From contig NZ_JALUYR010000145.1 in the NCBI RefSeq assembly GCF_027012695.1, forward strand, positions 1 through 45,396: 45,396 nucleotides of DNA, in the 5' to 3' direction. Both the position numbers and the translations under genes were made by a program. This DNA is from Thermococcus sp. GTDB lineage: Archaea; Methanobacteriota_B; Thermococci; Thermococcales; Thermococcaceae. This document shows positions 7,486-15,738 of the stretch, in pieces. Each line of letters begins with the position of its first letter. Positions within the stretch are counted from its first letter, which is position 1. Below the pieces are notes generated by a model. It made no database searches. It saw only the letters and a program-made list of their open reading frames with translations, and was not told the DNA's origin.

Positions 7486-8307
7486 CTAGCCGGACTTCTT
7501 CTGGAGGGCCTCGGCTTTCTTCTCTTTACCCTCAACGGACTTCTTTACCGCCTCCGCCGCCTCCCCCACGCTCTTGAAGAGCTTGAGCATCTCCATCGGG
7601 AGCGGCAGTATTATAACGTTGCTCTTGTCGCTTGCGACGTCGCTTATGGTCTGGAGTGTCCTGAGCTGGAGCGCCATCGGGTGGGCGCTTATTATCTCCG
7701 CCGCCTCGCGGAGCTTTTCAGCGGCCTGTCTTTCAGCCTCGGCCAGGAGAATCCTTGCCCTTCTCTCCCTCTCGGCCTCGGCCTGCCTGGCCATCGCCCT
7801 CTGCATGCCGCTCGGCAGCTCGACGTCCTTTATCTCGACGGTTGATACCTTTATTCCCCACGGATCCGTCGCCTCGTCAATGATTTTTTGAAGCTGGAGG
7901 TTGAGCTTCTCCCTCTCGCTGAGGAGTTCATCAAGGTGTGCCTGGCCGATGACGCTCCTCAGCGTTGTCTGGGCAATCTGGCTCGTGGCCATTATGTAGT
8001 TGCTGACCTGAGTAACCGCCTTGACGGGGTCTATGACGCGGAAGTAAACCACCGCGTTGACCCTCACCGGGACGTTGTCCTTGGTTATGGTCTCCTGAAC
8101 CGGTACATCGAGAACCCTCGTGCGGAGGTCGACTATCACAGCTTTCTCGAATATCGGGATTATGAAGAAGAGACCCGGTCCTCTGGCACCGACGACCCTT
8201 CCGAGCCGGAAGATGACGGCCCTCTCGTACTCCTTGACTATCTTTATTGAGCTGGCCAGTATTATCAGGACGAAAAGCAAAACGATTCCCAGAACCACGG
8301 TCCCCAT
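7486..8307 (-). CDS. Stomatin/prohibitin-like (SPFH) membrane protein
   Basis: A 273-residue p-stomatin. An N-terminal hydrophobic anchor ([18 protein letters not shown]) precedes the SPFH domain ([21 protein letters not shown]) and a coiled-coil rich in Ala and Glu ([22 protein letters not shown]). A C-terminal hydrophobic patch, [11 protein letters not shown], follows. In Pyrococcus the equivalent patch is the cleavage site of the partner protease 1510-N, encoded here immediately upstream. The ATG at 8307 gives the usual start; a TTG at 8313 would be better spaced from GGAGGTG and would add two residues. It probably forms ring-like scaffolds in membrane microdomains. Confidence 0.93.
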   Translation of the reverse strand: MGTVVLGIVLLFVLIILASSIKIVKEYERAVIFRLGRVVGARGPGLFFIIPIFEKAVIVDLRTRVLDVPVQETITKDNVPVRVNAVVYFRVIDPVKAVTQVSNYIMATSQIAQTTLRSVIGQAHLDELLSEREKLNLQLQKIIDEATDPWGIKVSTVEIKDVELPSGMQRAMARQAEAERERRARILLAEAERQAAEKLREAAEIISAHPMALQLRTLQTISDVASDKSNVIILPLPMEMLKLFKSVGEAAEAVKKSVEGKEKKAEALQKKSG

Positions 8308-8314
8308 GTCCAAC

Positions 8315-9649
8315 TCATCCACCTCCCTCGGGTTTTTCAAGGGGCTCCACAATCAGTTTGAGCCCCTCAACCTTAACCACCCTGACCCTTTCTCCAACCG
8401 GGATCCTCCTTCCATCGGCGCTTTCGGCGGTCCAGAGCTCCCCGTGGAGCTTCACGACCCCCTCGGGGTCAAGGTCCTCAATCACCTTCCCTATCTCCCC
8501 GATTAGTTCCTCCTTTCCTGCCCCGGGTTTTCTGCGGTGGGCTTTGACGACGGTCGCGACACCGAAGAGAAAGAACAGGCCGAGGAGTATAGCCATTACC
8601 ACTATCGCAATTCTGAGAACGTCGTAGGTTTCCCCTGCCACCAGGTACTCACCCCCTCCACTGAACAGCATTATTCCCCCGAGAACGAAGGAAACAACCC
8701 CCGCAACGGTGAACAGGCCAAAGGTTGGCGTCAGCGCCTCCGCCACGAAGAACACAATCGCGAGGATCGTGAGGACAAGGCCCGCACTGGTGTATCCGAA
8801 GTAGCCGAGACCGATGATTCCGAGCACGAGCATTATGGCCCCCACCGTCTCGGGAACGTGCCAGCCGGGCGTTAGGAAGCCGAATATCAGGCCCAGGATC
8901 CCGAGATTCAGGAGCAGGTAGGCGATGGTCGGTTCGGTTATGTACCTGACGACCTCATCCCTGAGGGAGGGTTCTATATGGACCACCCGGGCGTTTCGGA
9001 GGTGCAGCACAACCCTCCCCCTTCCCCGAACCGGTATCTTCGTCTCCATTCCGTCAGCCTTCTGGAGGAGGTCTCCGATGTCGGTCGCTATGACCTCTAT
9101 GACTCCGTACCGCAGGGCCTCCTCTGGCGTAACGCTCCGGTCCTTCGTGATGAACTCCTCGGCGAGAGTCTCGTTTCTACCGCTCATCCTGGCCAGTTCG
9201 CGTATGTATGCCACGTAAAAGTTGGTTATCTTCGGGGGGGCCTCGACGATGCTTCCGTTCTGGCCGTAGCCGAGGATCGGCCTGCAGGCCCCGATGACCG
9301 TTCCCGGGGCCATAGCTATGAGGTGAGAGCTCAGGGCTATGTAAGTCCCGGCCGATGCCGCCATCCCGCCAGGAGGGTAGACGTAGATAATCACGGGTAC
9401 CCCCGCGTTTTGAATCCTGCTGACGATCTCCTGCATCGCGTCGGCCCTTCCTCCCGGGGTGTTGAGCTCTATCACTATCGCCTCGGCCCCTTCATCCTCC
9501 GCCCTCGATATGTACCTGTCGAACTGATCCGCGGTGTAGCCGGTTATAACCCCTTCAACCCTCGCCACGTAGACGGTGCCGTGGGCCGCCACCCCGGGGA
9601 GGAGCGCGAGGAGGAGAAGTGCCACCGCAAGGATACCCGTTACCTTCAT
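8315..9649 (-). CDS. NfeD-type membrane serine protease (stomatin operon partner)
   Basis: A 444-residue protein with a signal peptide or anchor (about residues 3-22), then a ClpP/crotonase-fold protease domain, four to five membrane segments (about 235-370), and a C-terminal OB-like NfeD domain. The catalytic dyad is visible as Ser99 in GMAASAGTY and Lys140 in APPKITNF, each two residues later than in the P. horikoshii PH1510 enzyme as I recall it. The protease clips the hydrophobic C-terminus of stomatin. The ATG at 9649 was chosen because a TATA-like GGTTTAAACC at about 9680-9690 precedes it. The stop lies 7 bases before the stomatin start. Confidence 0.93.
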   Translation of the reverse strand: MKVTGILAVALLLLALLPGVAAHGTVYVARVEGVITGYTADQFDRYISRAEDEGAEAIVIELNTPGGRADAMQEIVSRIQNAGVPVIIYVYPPGGMAASAGTYIALSSHLIAMAPGTVIGACRPILGYGQNGSIVEAPPKITNFYVAYIRELARMSGRNETLAEEFITKDRSVTPEEALRYGVIEVIATDIGDLLQKADGMETKIPVRGRGRVVLHLRNARVVHIEPSLRDEVVRYITEPTIAYLLLNLGILGLIFGFLTPGWHVPETVGAIMLVLGIIGLGYFGYTSAGLVLTILAIVFFVAEALTPTFGLFTVAGVVSFVLGGIMLFSGGGEYLVAGETYDVLRIAIVVMAILLGLFFLFGVATVVKAHRRKPGAGKEELIGEIGKVIEDLDPEGVVKLHGELWTAESADGRRIPVGERVRVVKVEGLKLIVEPLEKPEGGG

Positions 9650-9779
9650 CCCAACCGCCGGTAGATAGTACCCCCAGGGTGGTTTAAACCTTTTGTCCAT
9701 CACTCCGGTGATCTGCATCCGCGTGACAAAACCCGCCCGACCCCAAAGGAATATAAGGATAAACCCGTGATGCTGACCG

Positions 9780-10619
9780 ATGGTCGTTGACATCGAGAAG
9801 ACGAGCCGGGAGATGATTCGCAACGGAACCTGGGCCCTCAGGGATGGGACGTTTTACCAGGCGCTCAGGCTGAGCACGGGGAAGACCGGCATAGTTTCCT
9901 ACAACGGTGAGTTCAGTTTTCCCGAAGACTGGGACGGGGGGGAGCGGAGGGAAGCCAGAAAAAAGCTGTCCTTCGTTCTCGGCCTGGACACGGACCTGGA
10001 CTCCTTCTATACGGAGATAGGTGATTCGCGATTCTCCTTCCTCGTGGAGGAGTTTTACGGGCTCGTAAGCCCCGCATCGCCGGATCCCTATCAGGCACTC
10101 GTTGAAACGGTGGCCCAGCAGCAGATCAGCTTCGACTTCGCCCAGAAAACAATAGAAAACCTCGTCCGGATTGCCGGCGAGCGGGTCGGAGAGCTTCGCG
10201 CATTTCCCACCGCCGGGAGGATCGCGGAACTCGGCGAAGTAGGTCTCAGGGAGGCGAAGCTCGGCTATCGTGCCCGCTACATCGTAGGACTGACAGAGCT
10301 TTACCTCTCCGGGAAGCTGGATCTCAATCTCTGGAATCTGAGCGTTGTGGAGGCGGTAAAGTACCTGACCGGATTCAGAGGAATAGGACGATGGACTGCC
10401 GAACTATTCCTCGCCTATGGCCTCAGGAAGAACGTCTATCCCGCTGGGGACCTGGGTCTGCGGCGGGGGGTGGCGAAGATCATCGGAAAGAACGTTAGGG
10501 AAGTGGGGGAGCGCGAGGTGAGGGAAGTACTAGAGCCCTTCGGAAGGTGGAAGGGGCTTCTGGCCTTTTACGTCCTCTGCTACGATAGAAAGACGGAGCT
10601 GGAGCGGAAAAGAAGATGA
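9780..10619 (+). CDS. AlkA-family DNA-3-methyladenine glycosylase
   Basis: A 279-residue HhH-GPD DNA glycosylase that removes alkylated (and in some archaeal members deaminated) bases in base-excision repair. The hairpin-helix-hairpin plus catalytic loop reads LTGFRGIGRWTAELFL, then YPAGDLGLRRG, whose Asp is the catalytic residue. YQALVETVAQQQIS is the conserved helix before it. There is no iron-sulphur cluster cysteine set. The ATG at 9780 follows a TATA-like AATATAAGG (about 9749-9757). The stop overlaps the next gene as ATGA, tying it to two coiled-coil proteins of unknown role. Confidence 0.9.
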   Translation: MVVDIEKTSREMIRNGTWALRDGTFYQALRLSTGKTGIVSYNGEFSFPEDWDGGERREARKKLSFVLGLDTDLDSFYTEIGDSRFSFLVEEFYGLVSPASPDPYQALVETVAQQQISFDFAQKTIENLVRIAGERVGELRAFPTAGRIAELGEVGLREAKLGYRARYIVGLTELYLSGKLDLNLWNLSVVEAVKYLTGFRGIGRWTAELFLAYGLRKNVYPAGDLGLRRGVAKIIGKNVREVGEREVREVLEPFGRWKGLLAFYVLCYDRKTELERKRR

Positions 10620-10933
10620 AGGAGGTACTGCTCGTTCTTCCAAAGGATAAACTCAGGGCCCTCGGGGGCAGGGATATAAAGGCTATGATCAAAGAAAACC
10701 TGCCGAAGGTTGAGGAGACCCTCCTGGCCGGGCGAGAAGAGGTTCTTCTGGAAAAAATGGCCAGACTCGAGGAGAAACTCCGCGAGATGGAAGAGGAGAT
10801 GGAAGAGCTCGGGGAGTTCTACGAAAAGGCCCTCGGGGACAGGGCGTTCCTAACCGCGGAACGGGACAGAATCAAAGAGGAAAACGCGCGGCTGAGGGCG
10901 GAGTTCGAGAAAAACCGCAGGGGGAGGGGATGA
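10616..10933 (+). CDS. Coiled-coil hypothetical protein
   Basis: A 105-residue protein. A short N-terminal segment (MKEVLLVLPKDKLRALGGRD) is followed by one long, highly charged heptad helix from about residue 40 to the end (EKMARLEEKLREMEEEMEEL). The family is unknown. It overlaps the AlkA stop by 4 bases and is followed after 1 base by another coiled-coil gene, so all three are probably one transcript. It could be a structural or DNA-associated partner, but nothing in the sequence proves this. Confidence 0.75.
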   Translation: MKEVLLVLPKDKLRALGGRDIKAMIKENLPKVEETLLAGREEVLLEKMARLEEKLREMEEEMEELGEFYEKALGDRAFLTAERDRIKEENARLRAEFEKNRRGRG

Positions 10934-10934
10934 A

Positions 10935-11327
10935 ATGCGGCTCGTTATCAAGCCTGAGAAGGGCCTCGGGAAGATGGTGGTTGAGCTCGAGGACGAACTT
11001 GGAGGGGAGATTGAAAGGCTGAGCGAGAGGTACGGGGTTCCCGTGGAGGAGATAATAGAGCTCGCCCTGGTAGGGGAATTTAAAAAACCGGAGGGGGACG
11101 TTGAAAGACTGGAGAGGATTGTTGAGGAAGTGGAGGGAAAGGTATGGAAGCTTGAAAAGAAGTACGCTCCGCTCCGGTTTAAAGCCTACGGGCTGAGCGA
11201 AGACAACAGAATCCTGGCCATTGAGCTCTCGGGTCTCGTGGCCGAGAACAACCGGCTGAGAAGGTTGCTGGGGCTTCCCCCCAACAGGGACCCCGAACTC
11301 AGAAAGCTTATATCCTATTATCTCTAA
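10935..11327 (+). CDS. Coiled-coil hypothetical protein
   Basis: A 130-residue protein. The first 50 residues could form a ribbon-helix-helix-like or short helical domain (IERLSERYGVPVEEIIELAL). This is followed by a coiled-coil (VERLERIVEEVEGKVWKLEKKY) and a second helical stretch ending NNRLRRLLGLP. I do not recognise the family. It is co-directional with AlkA and the preceding coiled-coil gene. Its last 20 bases contain the TATA element for the downstream guide RNAs and Fap7 gene. Confidence 0.75.
   Translation: MRLVIKPEKGLGKMVVELEDELGGEIERLSERYGVPVEEIIELALVGEFKKPEGDVERLERIVEEVEGKVWKLEKKYAPLRFKAYGLSEDNRILAIELSGLVAENNRLRRLLGLPPNRDPELRKLISYYL
11306..11314 (+). promoter_or_regulatory. Promoter of the C/D RNA and Fap7 transcript
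   Basis: GCTTATATC sits inside the 3' end of the preceding gene, about 25 bases before the first base of the first C/D-like RNA (about 11335-11337). Confidence 0.6.
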
Positions 11328-11335
11328 GGCTAACC

Positions 11336-11391
11336 TGCGGATGATGAAAGCGAATTGCTCGGATGGGTGAAGAGAAAGGAACGCTGACGCC
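11336..11391 (+). ncRNA. Candidate C/D box guide RNA 1
   Basis: A perfect box C ATGATGA (11341-11347) and box D CTGA (11384-11387) are closed by a short GCG (11337-11339)/CGC (11388-11390) stem. The overall length of about 55 bases suits Thermococcales C/D RNAs. The internal D'/C' pair is poor (only a GGGTGA-like C' near 11365-11370). The guide next to box D ends AAAGGAACG; I could not name its target. It directly precedes candidate 2. Confidence 0.45.
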
Positions 11392-11472
11392 GTCCCGCCG
11401 GGCGATGGTGAATCCAAGACGGGCTGAGCCGGAGGCGATGACGTACCCTATGAGCGCCGAGCCCGGCGGGAC
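11392..11472 (+). ncRNA. Candidate C/D box guide RNA 2, probable 23S rRNA methylation guide
   Basis: A perfect 12-base stem, GTCCCGCCGGGC (11392-11403) with GCCCGGCGGGAC (11461-11472), closes a C/D-like core. Box C is ATGGTGA (11405-11411), D' is a perfect CTGA (11424-11427), C' contains CGATGA (11436-11441) and D is CCGA (11457-11460). The D' guide (11412-11423) ends CAAGACGGG. This is complementary over nine bases to CCCGUCUUG of the universally conserved 23S segment CCCGUCUUGAAACACGG, which by the N+5 rule would 2'-O-methylate the U of CCCGU. The outer C and D boxes deviate from consensus, which lowers confidence. It lies in the 5' leader of the Fap7 gene, whose ribosome site starts at 11477. 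Confidence 0.55.
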
Positions 11473-11488
11473 GCACGGAGGTGATCCC

Positions 11489-12022
11489 GTGATAATAGCG
11501 GTAACCGGAACTCCCGGGGTTGGAAAAACAACCGTTTCGAAACTCCTTGCGAGGGAACTGGGCCACGAATACGTCAACATTAAGGATTACGCCCTTGAGA
11601 AGGGTCTCGGCGAGATGAGGGGTGATGAGCTCGAGCTGGACGTTGACGAGCTTGCCAGAAGTTTTGAACGGGACTTTGCGGGAAGGGACGTCGTAGTTGA
11701 CGGGCACCTAAGCCATTTCCTCAACGCGGACATCGTGGTGGTTCTCCGGGCCCATCCGGGACTCATAGGGGAGAGACTGAAGGAGAGGGGTTACCCGAGG
11801 GAGAAAGTGGGAGAAAACGTCGAGGCCGAGCTCGTGGACGTGATACTCGTCGAGGCCATCGAGGAAAACGACAGGGTCATAGAGGTCGACACGACCGGGA
11901 AGGATCCGGATGAAGTGGTTGGGGAAATCCTTGAGCTGATTGAAAGGGGGATTACAAAGAGGGTCGGCATCGTTGACTGGAGCGGGGTCTACGACGAGGT
12001 ACTCCCCTACCTGCGCCCCTGA
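11489..12022 (+). CDS. Adenylate kinase-like protein Fap7/AK6
   Basis: A 177-residue P-loop NMP kinase of the Fap7/hCINAP (AK6) type. In eukaryotes and archaea it acts with ribosomal protein S11/uS11 (Rps14 in yeast) in small-subunit maturation (family knowledge). Walker [10 protein letters not shown] lies at residues 7-15, the short NMP-binding region VDGHLSHFL follows, then the lid region [17 protein letters not shown]. The GTG start at 11489 is fixed by GGAGGTGAT four to five bases upstream. Its 3' end overlaps the convergent nob1 gene by 16 bases. The leader carries one or two candidate rRNA guide RNAs. Confidence 0.92.
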   Translation: MIIAVTGTPGVGKTTVSKLLARELGHEYVNIKDYALEKGLGEMRGDELELDVDELARSFERDFAGRDVVVDGHLSHFLNADIVVVLRAHPGLIGERLKERGYPREKVGENVEAELVDVILVEAIEENDRVIEVDTTGKDPDEVVGEILELIERGITKRVGIVDWSGVYDEVLPYLRP

Positions 12023-12495
12023 CGTCTCCTCCTCGGGAGCAGTCTCACGGGGCTTCCGCAGTCGGGACAGGTTCCCCCGGGCGGCATCTCTCTGAATCGC
12101 TTTCCACAGCCGATGCAGACATAGTTCCAGCGAATCACCTTTCGTATGCCCCTTTTCATGGTCCGGAACTCAATGCCAAGTGTCTTTGCGATGTTCTGGA
12201 GATTGTAGTCGTCGGTGAAGAGAATTCCTTTGAGCTCGTAGGCCAGTGCGAGAATCTCTACGTCAGCCTCGCTCAGCTCGTTCAACTCGCCGGTTCTCCT
12301 CGCGGCGTCTTCGATAACTTCGATGCTCTCCCGCGATGGAGCCAAAACCCTGACCTTTCCGGCGCTGATGAGACCCTCCAGGAAAAGCCTGGATTCGGGG
12401 TCCTTTACCTCTTCCACAACGCCCGGGGCGGTCACGCCCTCCACCTCGACCCCCTGGATGAATATGGCGCTGTCTATAACGTTGGGTCTTCTCAT
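12007..12495 (-). CDS. nob1: Nob1 rRNA endonuclease (PIN domain plus zinc ribbon)
   Basis: A 162-residue endonuclease that makes the final cut at the 3' end of small-subunit rRNA. The N-terminal PIN domain carries [10 protein letters not shown] (Asp8), acidic residues in [10 protein letters not shown] and [10 protein letters not shown]. The C-terminal zinc ribbon has CIGCG and CPDCG, and a basic tail follows ([12 protein letters not shown]). The ATG at 12495 follows GAGGT at seven bases. Its 3' end overlaps the Fap7 gene tail-to-tail; the two proteins act at the same stage of 30S maturation. Divergent to pxpA across a 58-base gap. Confidence 0.94.
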   Translation of the reverse strand: MRRPNVIDSAIFIQGVEVEGVTAPGVVEEVKDPESRLFLEGLISAGKVRVLAPSRESIEVIEDAARRTGELNELSEADVEILALAYELKGILFTDDYNLQNIAKTLGIEFRTMKRGIRKVIRWNYVCIGCGKRFREMPPGGTCPDCGSPVRLLPRRRRQGRR

Positions 12496-12553
12496 GGTAG
12501 AACCTCGGAGAAACCCTTTTTTAGATTTCCGTCGAAAGGAAAGCGGTGGGAAC

Positions 12554-13321
12554 ATGAAGGTTGACCTTAACGCGGATCTCGGCGAGAGCTTCGGTCACTA
12601 CAGGCTCGGCCTCGATGAGGAGGTTATGAAGTACATCACGAGCGCCAACGTCGCGACCGGCTGGCACGCCGGAGATCCAATCGTCATGAGGAGAACCGTG
12701 AGGCTCGCAAAGAAGAACGGCGTCGCCGTTGGTGCGCACCCCGGCTATCCGGATCTGCTCGGCTTCGGGAGGAGATACATGAAGCTTTCTCCGGAGGAAG
12801 CGAGAAACTACGTTCTCTACCAGATTGGGGCGCTTTACGCCTTTGTGAGGGCTGAAAACCTCGAACTCCAGCATGTCAAGCCCCACGGGGCACTCTACAA
12901 CGCCCTCGTGAAGGAGGAAGAACTCGCGAGGGCTGTCATTGAGGGTATGGCTGACTTCGACGAAAGGCTTATTTTCGTGACCCTCTCCGGCTCGAGGGCA
13001 GCGGAGGTAGCGGAGGAGATGGGCGTTAGGGTGGCCCACGAAGTCTTTGCCGACCGCGCTTATAATCCGGACGGAACCCTTGTCCTCCGCTCGAAACCCG
13101 GGGCGGTAATACACGACAAGGAGGAGATAGCGGAGCGCGTGATTTCGATGGTCAAGGACGGAGGCGTTGAGGCGATAAACGGCGAGTGGGTCGAGCTGAA
13201 GGTCGACACCATCTGTGTTCACGGTGATAATCCGAAAGCTGTGGAGATAACCTCAGTGGTGAGGAAGGCCCTTGAGGGGGAGGGAGTGAAGGTCGTGCCG
13301 ATGAAGGAGATAGTCCGTTAG
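12554..13321 (+). CDS. pxpA: 5-oxoprolinase subunit A (LamB/YcsF family)
   Basis: A 255-residue member of the PxpA family. With PxpB and PxpC it hydrolyses 5-oxoproline (pyroglutamate) to glutamate using ATP, disposing of a damage product that forms spontaneously, more so at high temperature. Family marks are the N-terminal [42 protein letters not shown] and the C-terminal [10 protein letters not shown]. Length is normal. The ATG at 12554 follows GGTGGG. It precedes the antitoxin gene and pxpB, and an AT-rich TATA at 13321-13329 begins a separate promoter for the antitoxin. Confidence 0.95.
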   Translation: MKVDLNADLGESFGHYRLGLDEEVMKYITSANVATGWHAGDPIVMRRTVRLAKKNGVAVGAHPGYPDLLGFGRRYMKLSPEEARNYVLYQIGALYAFVRAENLELQHVKPHGALYNALVKEEELARAVIEGMADFDERLIFVTLSGSRAAEVAEEMGVRVAHEVFADRAYNPDGTLVLRSKPGAVIHDKEEIAERVISMVKDGGVEAINGEWVELKVDTICVHGDNPKAVEITSVVRKALEGEGVKVVPMKEIVR

Positions 13322-13329
13322 TTTTTAAG
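13321..13329 (+). promoter_or_regulatory. TATA box of the orphan antitoxin gene
   Basis: TTTTTAAGG directly follows the pxpA stop and lies about 30 bases before the antitoxin ATG. The antitoxin and the genes after it can therefore be transcribed apart from pxpA. Confidence 0.6.
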
Positions 13330-13359
13330 GTCAGATAACCAAGTAAGCACGGTGGGAGC

Positions 13360-13557
13360 ATGGGAGTCGTGGAAACGATTTATGGGAACGGGGTTTTCAG
13401 GCCGTTGAAGAAGCCTCACCTTCCGAAAAAGAGAAGGGTGAAGCTGATAATTCTGGACGAGTTCATTAAAGACCTAAACGACGCCTTCGGGATCCTGGGG
13501 GAAGACGTGGATCTAGAGAAGCTCGGGAAGGAGTGGGACAGGGATGTATCTTCTTGA
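13360..13557 (+). CDS. AF2212-like (DUF104) antitoxin, apparently orphaned
   Basis: A 65-residue protein of the DUF104/AF2212-like antitoxin family, recognised by VVETIYGNGVFRPLKKPHLP. The family usually sits directly before a VapC-type PIN-domain toxin. The remainder (LDEFIKDLNDAFGILGEDVD...) is the acidic toxin-contact part. Here no PIN gene follows. Instead a 12-codon reading frame starts inside its 3' end, then pxpB. Start ATG follows GGTGGGAGC. It interrupts the pxp genes. Confidence 0.8.
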   Translation: MGVVETIYGNGVFRPLKKPHLPKKRRVKLIILDEFIKDLNDAFGILGEDVDLEKLGKEWDRDVSS

Positions 13558-13582
13558 AAGGATCGACTTTCTTTTCTGGTGA
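13544..13582 (+). pseudogene. Possible 12-codon remnant of the missing VapC toxin
   Basis: ATG at 13544 overlaps the antitoxin stop in the way toxin starts normally do, and encodes MYLLERIDFLFW before TGA at 13580-13582. VapC toxins often begin M-x-L-L-D-T, so this may be a mutated, truncated 5' end. Twelve codons are too few to be sure, and it may be chance. Confidence 0.3.
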
Positions 13583-13587
13583 ACTCC

Positions 13588-14283
13588 ATGATGCCAGAGC
13601 TAAAGCCCGCCGGCGACTCCGCCCTTCTGATTTCCTTCGGTGAGGCCATAGACGAGGAGATAAACGGCAGGGTCCACGCCGTTGCAGGGACCATAGAAAA
13701 AGCAGGCTTTGAGTGGCTCGTGGAGGTCGTTCCCGCTTATTCCTCCCTCCTCGTGGTCTACGACCCTCTCAAAGCCACCTACGCCGAAGTCGAGAGCGCC
13801 ATAAAGCCGCTGTTAAGCGCTGAAACAGAGTCATTCAGGGGCAGGCTCGTCGAGGTTCCCGTTGTCTACGGTGGCCAGTACGGCCCGGATTTGGAGTTCG
13901 TTGCAGAATACAACGGTTTGAGCGTTGATGACGTTATCGAGATTCACTCGGGGCCGGTTTACCGCGTCTACTTCCTCGGCTTCCTCCCTGGTTTTGCTTA
14001 CCTCGGCGGAATGGACGAGCGCATAGCGGCGCCCCGCTTGGAAAAACCGCGCCTCAAAGTGCCCGCCGGCTCCGTGGGAATAGCGGGAAGGCAGACCGGC
14101 ATCTACCCCCTCGAAAGCCCCGGCGGCTGGCGGCTCATCGGGAGAACACCGTTGAGGCTTTTCAACCCGTCGAAAGAGCCGCCAACCCTTCTCCAGCCGG
14201 GTGACAGGGTGAAGTTCGTGCCCATAGACGAGAGCGAGTTCAGGGGGCTGTACGAGAAGGAGTGGGGTGAGGGGATTGATTGA
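13588..14283 (+). CDS. pxpB: 5-oxoprolinase subunit B (KipI family)
   Basis: A 231-residue PxpB/KipI protein. The opening LKPAGDSALLISFGEAID, the central VYFLGFLPGFAYLGGMD and VPAGSVGIAGRQTGIYPLESPGGW are family signatures. It forms a complex with PxpC. The ATG at 13588 is six bases after GGTG; ATG 13591 is an equal neighbour. Its stop overlaps the start of pxpC by 17 bases, indicating translational coupling. Confidence 0.94.
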   Translation: MMPELKPAGDSALLISFGEAIDEEINGRVHAVAGTIEKAGFEWLVEVVPAYSSLLVVYDPLKATYAEVESAIKPLLSAETESFRGRLVEVPVVYGGQYGPDLEFVAEYNGLSVDDVIEIHSGPVYRVYFLGFLPGFAYLGGMDERIAAPRLEKPRLKVPAGSVGIAGRQTGIYPLESPGGWRLIGRTPLRLFNPSKEPPTLLQPGDRVKFVPIDESEFRGLYEKEWGEGID

Positions 14284-15277
14284 GCTCCTCAGTGTTCCCT
14301 CTCTCCTAACGGTTCAAGATAATGGAAGGCGCGACTACAGAAAGCTCGGCGTCCCGGTTTCCGGCTTCATGGATGATTACTCCGCGAGAATAGCAAACTA
14401 CCTCGTTGGAAACCCCGGAAACGCTCCGCTTTTGGAGTTTCTCCTAACGGGGCCGACGATGAGGTTCAACGCCTCCGCGGTTTTTGCCGTCGCCGGGGAC
14501 GTCAAGGTTAAGCTCAATGGCGTTCCTGTCGAACCCTGGACGAGCTACTGGGGAAAGAGGGGGGACGTTCTGGAAGTTAGAACCCTGAAAAGTGGACTCT
14601 ACGGCTACATCGCCTTTGCCGGCGGGGTGAAATGTGAAAAACTTTTGGGCAGCTGTTCCGCTTATCCGAGGGCGAACCTTGGAAGGCCGCTGAAGGCCGG
14701 CGACAGGTTAAGCCTGAGTTACGCCATCCTGACCGGCAGAGAAGGGCGTTATCTGTCCCCCGAACTCAGGCCTGATTATTCGAGTAAGGAACGGGAAATA
14801 AGGGTTGTTCTCGGTCCCAATTTAGAGCACTTCAGCGAGACTGGTGTGAAGACTTTTCTGAGCAAAGCCTATACAGTAACGTCTGAAAGCGACAGGATGG
14901 GCTACCGGATGGACGGGCCGGTTATAGGGCACTCTCAAAAGGGTGCCGGCATCGTCACGGAACCGCTAATTCCTGGAGCCGTTCAGGTTCCAGCCAATGG
15001 AAGGCCGATAGTGATGATGCGCGATGCACAAACCACCGGCGGCTACGCGAAGATTGGAACGGTGATAAGCGCTGATTTACACCTCCTGGCTCAAAGCAGG
15101 CCCGGGACAAGAGTGTGGTTCAGGGCTGTGGGAGTTGAGGAGGCGCAGGAAATCCTGCGGAGGCGCGAGAAAACGCTGAAGGCGATAGAAGGGTTCCTCG
15201 CGGGAGAAATGGGGGCATACAGAATTAAAATTGGAGAAGAAGAGAGAATAGCCTTCACAAAAGTGGAAAAGAGCTAA
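14267..15277 (+). CDS. pxpC: 5-oxoprolinase subunit C (KipA family)
   Basis: A 336-residue PxpC/KipA protein with the biotin-dependent-carboxylase-like fold. Signatures are [21 protein letters not shown] near the start, [26 protein letters not shown] and the C-terminal [23 protein letters not shown] kept the GTG at 14267 (AGGAG four bases upstream); a TTG at 14276 is also possible. The 3' end overlaps the convergent UPF0179 gene by 4 bases. Confidence 0.93.
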   Translation: MRGLIELLSVPSLLTVQDNGRRDYRKLGVPVSGFMDDYSARIANYLVGNPGNAPLLEFLLTGPTMRFNASAVFAVAGDVKVKLNGVPVEPWTSYWGKRGDVLEVRTLKSGLYGYIAFAGGVKCEKLLGSCSAYPRANLGRPLKAGDRLSLSYAILTGREGRYLSPELRPDYSSKEREIRVVLGPNLEHFSETGVKTFLSKAYTVTSESDRMGYRMDGPVIGHSQKGAGIVTEPLIPGAVQVPANGRPIVMMRDAQTTGGYAKIGTVISADLHLLAQSRPGTRVWFRAVGVEEAQEILRRREKTLKAIEGFLAGEMGAYRIKIGEEERIAFTKVEKS

Positions 15278-15708
15278 TCCTTCTTGCGCATGACCTTGAC
15301 GACCTTGTAGGTCTTCCCGTTGCACTCGACCTCCCCGGTTACCTCTATCACCTTCACCTGGTCGCCCTCGAAGAGGCCCTCAGGCCTGAAGAGGTCCGCC
15401 TTCTCCCTGTCGTTGCATTCCGCGAACTGCAGCTTTATCACTGAACCCGCTATTGCGAGCCTTGGCTCTATTGCCACCTCGATGCTCGGTTCAACGACCT
15501 CGACAACCCTTACCTTCCCCTCGTGGAGCGGGCATGAGTGCGACGGCATGCTCCTTACGCGCAGGATTTTGTACCTCCGTCCGGGTTCGAGGTTTCCAAC
15601 GCAGACTCCTGCAAGCTTGCACGTCTTGCACGGCTCAGCAGGGCCGTAGAATATGAACTCAACTCCCGGTCTTGCCAGCTTTTCACCGACTAACGTGATT
15701 ATCGCCAT
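15274..15708 (-). CDS. UPF0179 family protein
   Basis: A 144-residue archaeal protein of unknown function assigned to UPF0179. It opens [19 protein letters not shown] and contains a four-cysteine cluster ([10 protein letters not shown], later HSCPLHEG, then FAECND), suggesting a zinc or iron-sulphur site. The rest is strand-rich. The ATG at 15708 lies six bases after GGAGGTG. It stands 30 bases downstream of the G1P dehydrogenase stop on the same strand and may be co-transcribed with it. Confidence 0.85.
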   Translation of the reverse strand: MAIITLVGEKLARPGVEFIFYGPAEPCKTCKLAGVCVGNLEPGRRYKILRVRSMPSHSCPLHEGKVRVVEVVEPSIEVAIEPRLAIAGSVIKLQFAECNDREKADLFRPEGLFEGDQVKVIEVTGEVECNGKTYKVVKVMRKKD

Positions 15709-15738
15709 CTCAAACACCTCCGTCGTGAGTGATGACAG

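Noticed and set aside
11392..11472. The 12-bp inverted repeat as a rho-independent terminator
   Set aside because: It lies between promoter and ribosome site of the Fap7 gene without a following T run; the C/D-like boxes inside explain it better.
11363..11488. Upstream extension of the Fap7 frame to 11363
   Set aside because: GGAGGTGAT before the GTG at 11489 fixes the start, and the extension covers the guide RNA structures.
13322..13560. A full toxin-antitoxin system in the pxp genes
   Set aside because: Only the antitoxin is intact; no PIN-domain gene fits before pxpB.
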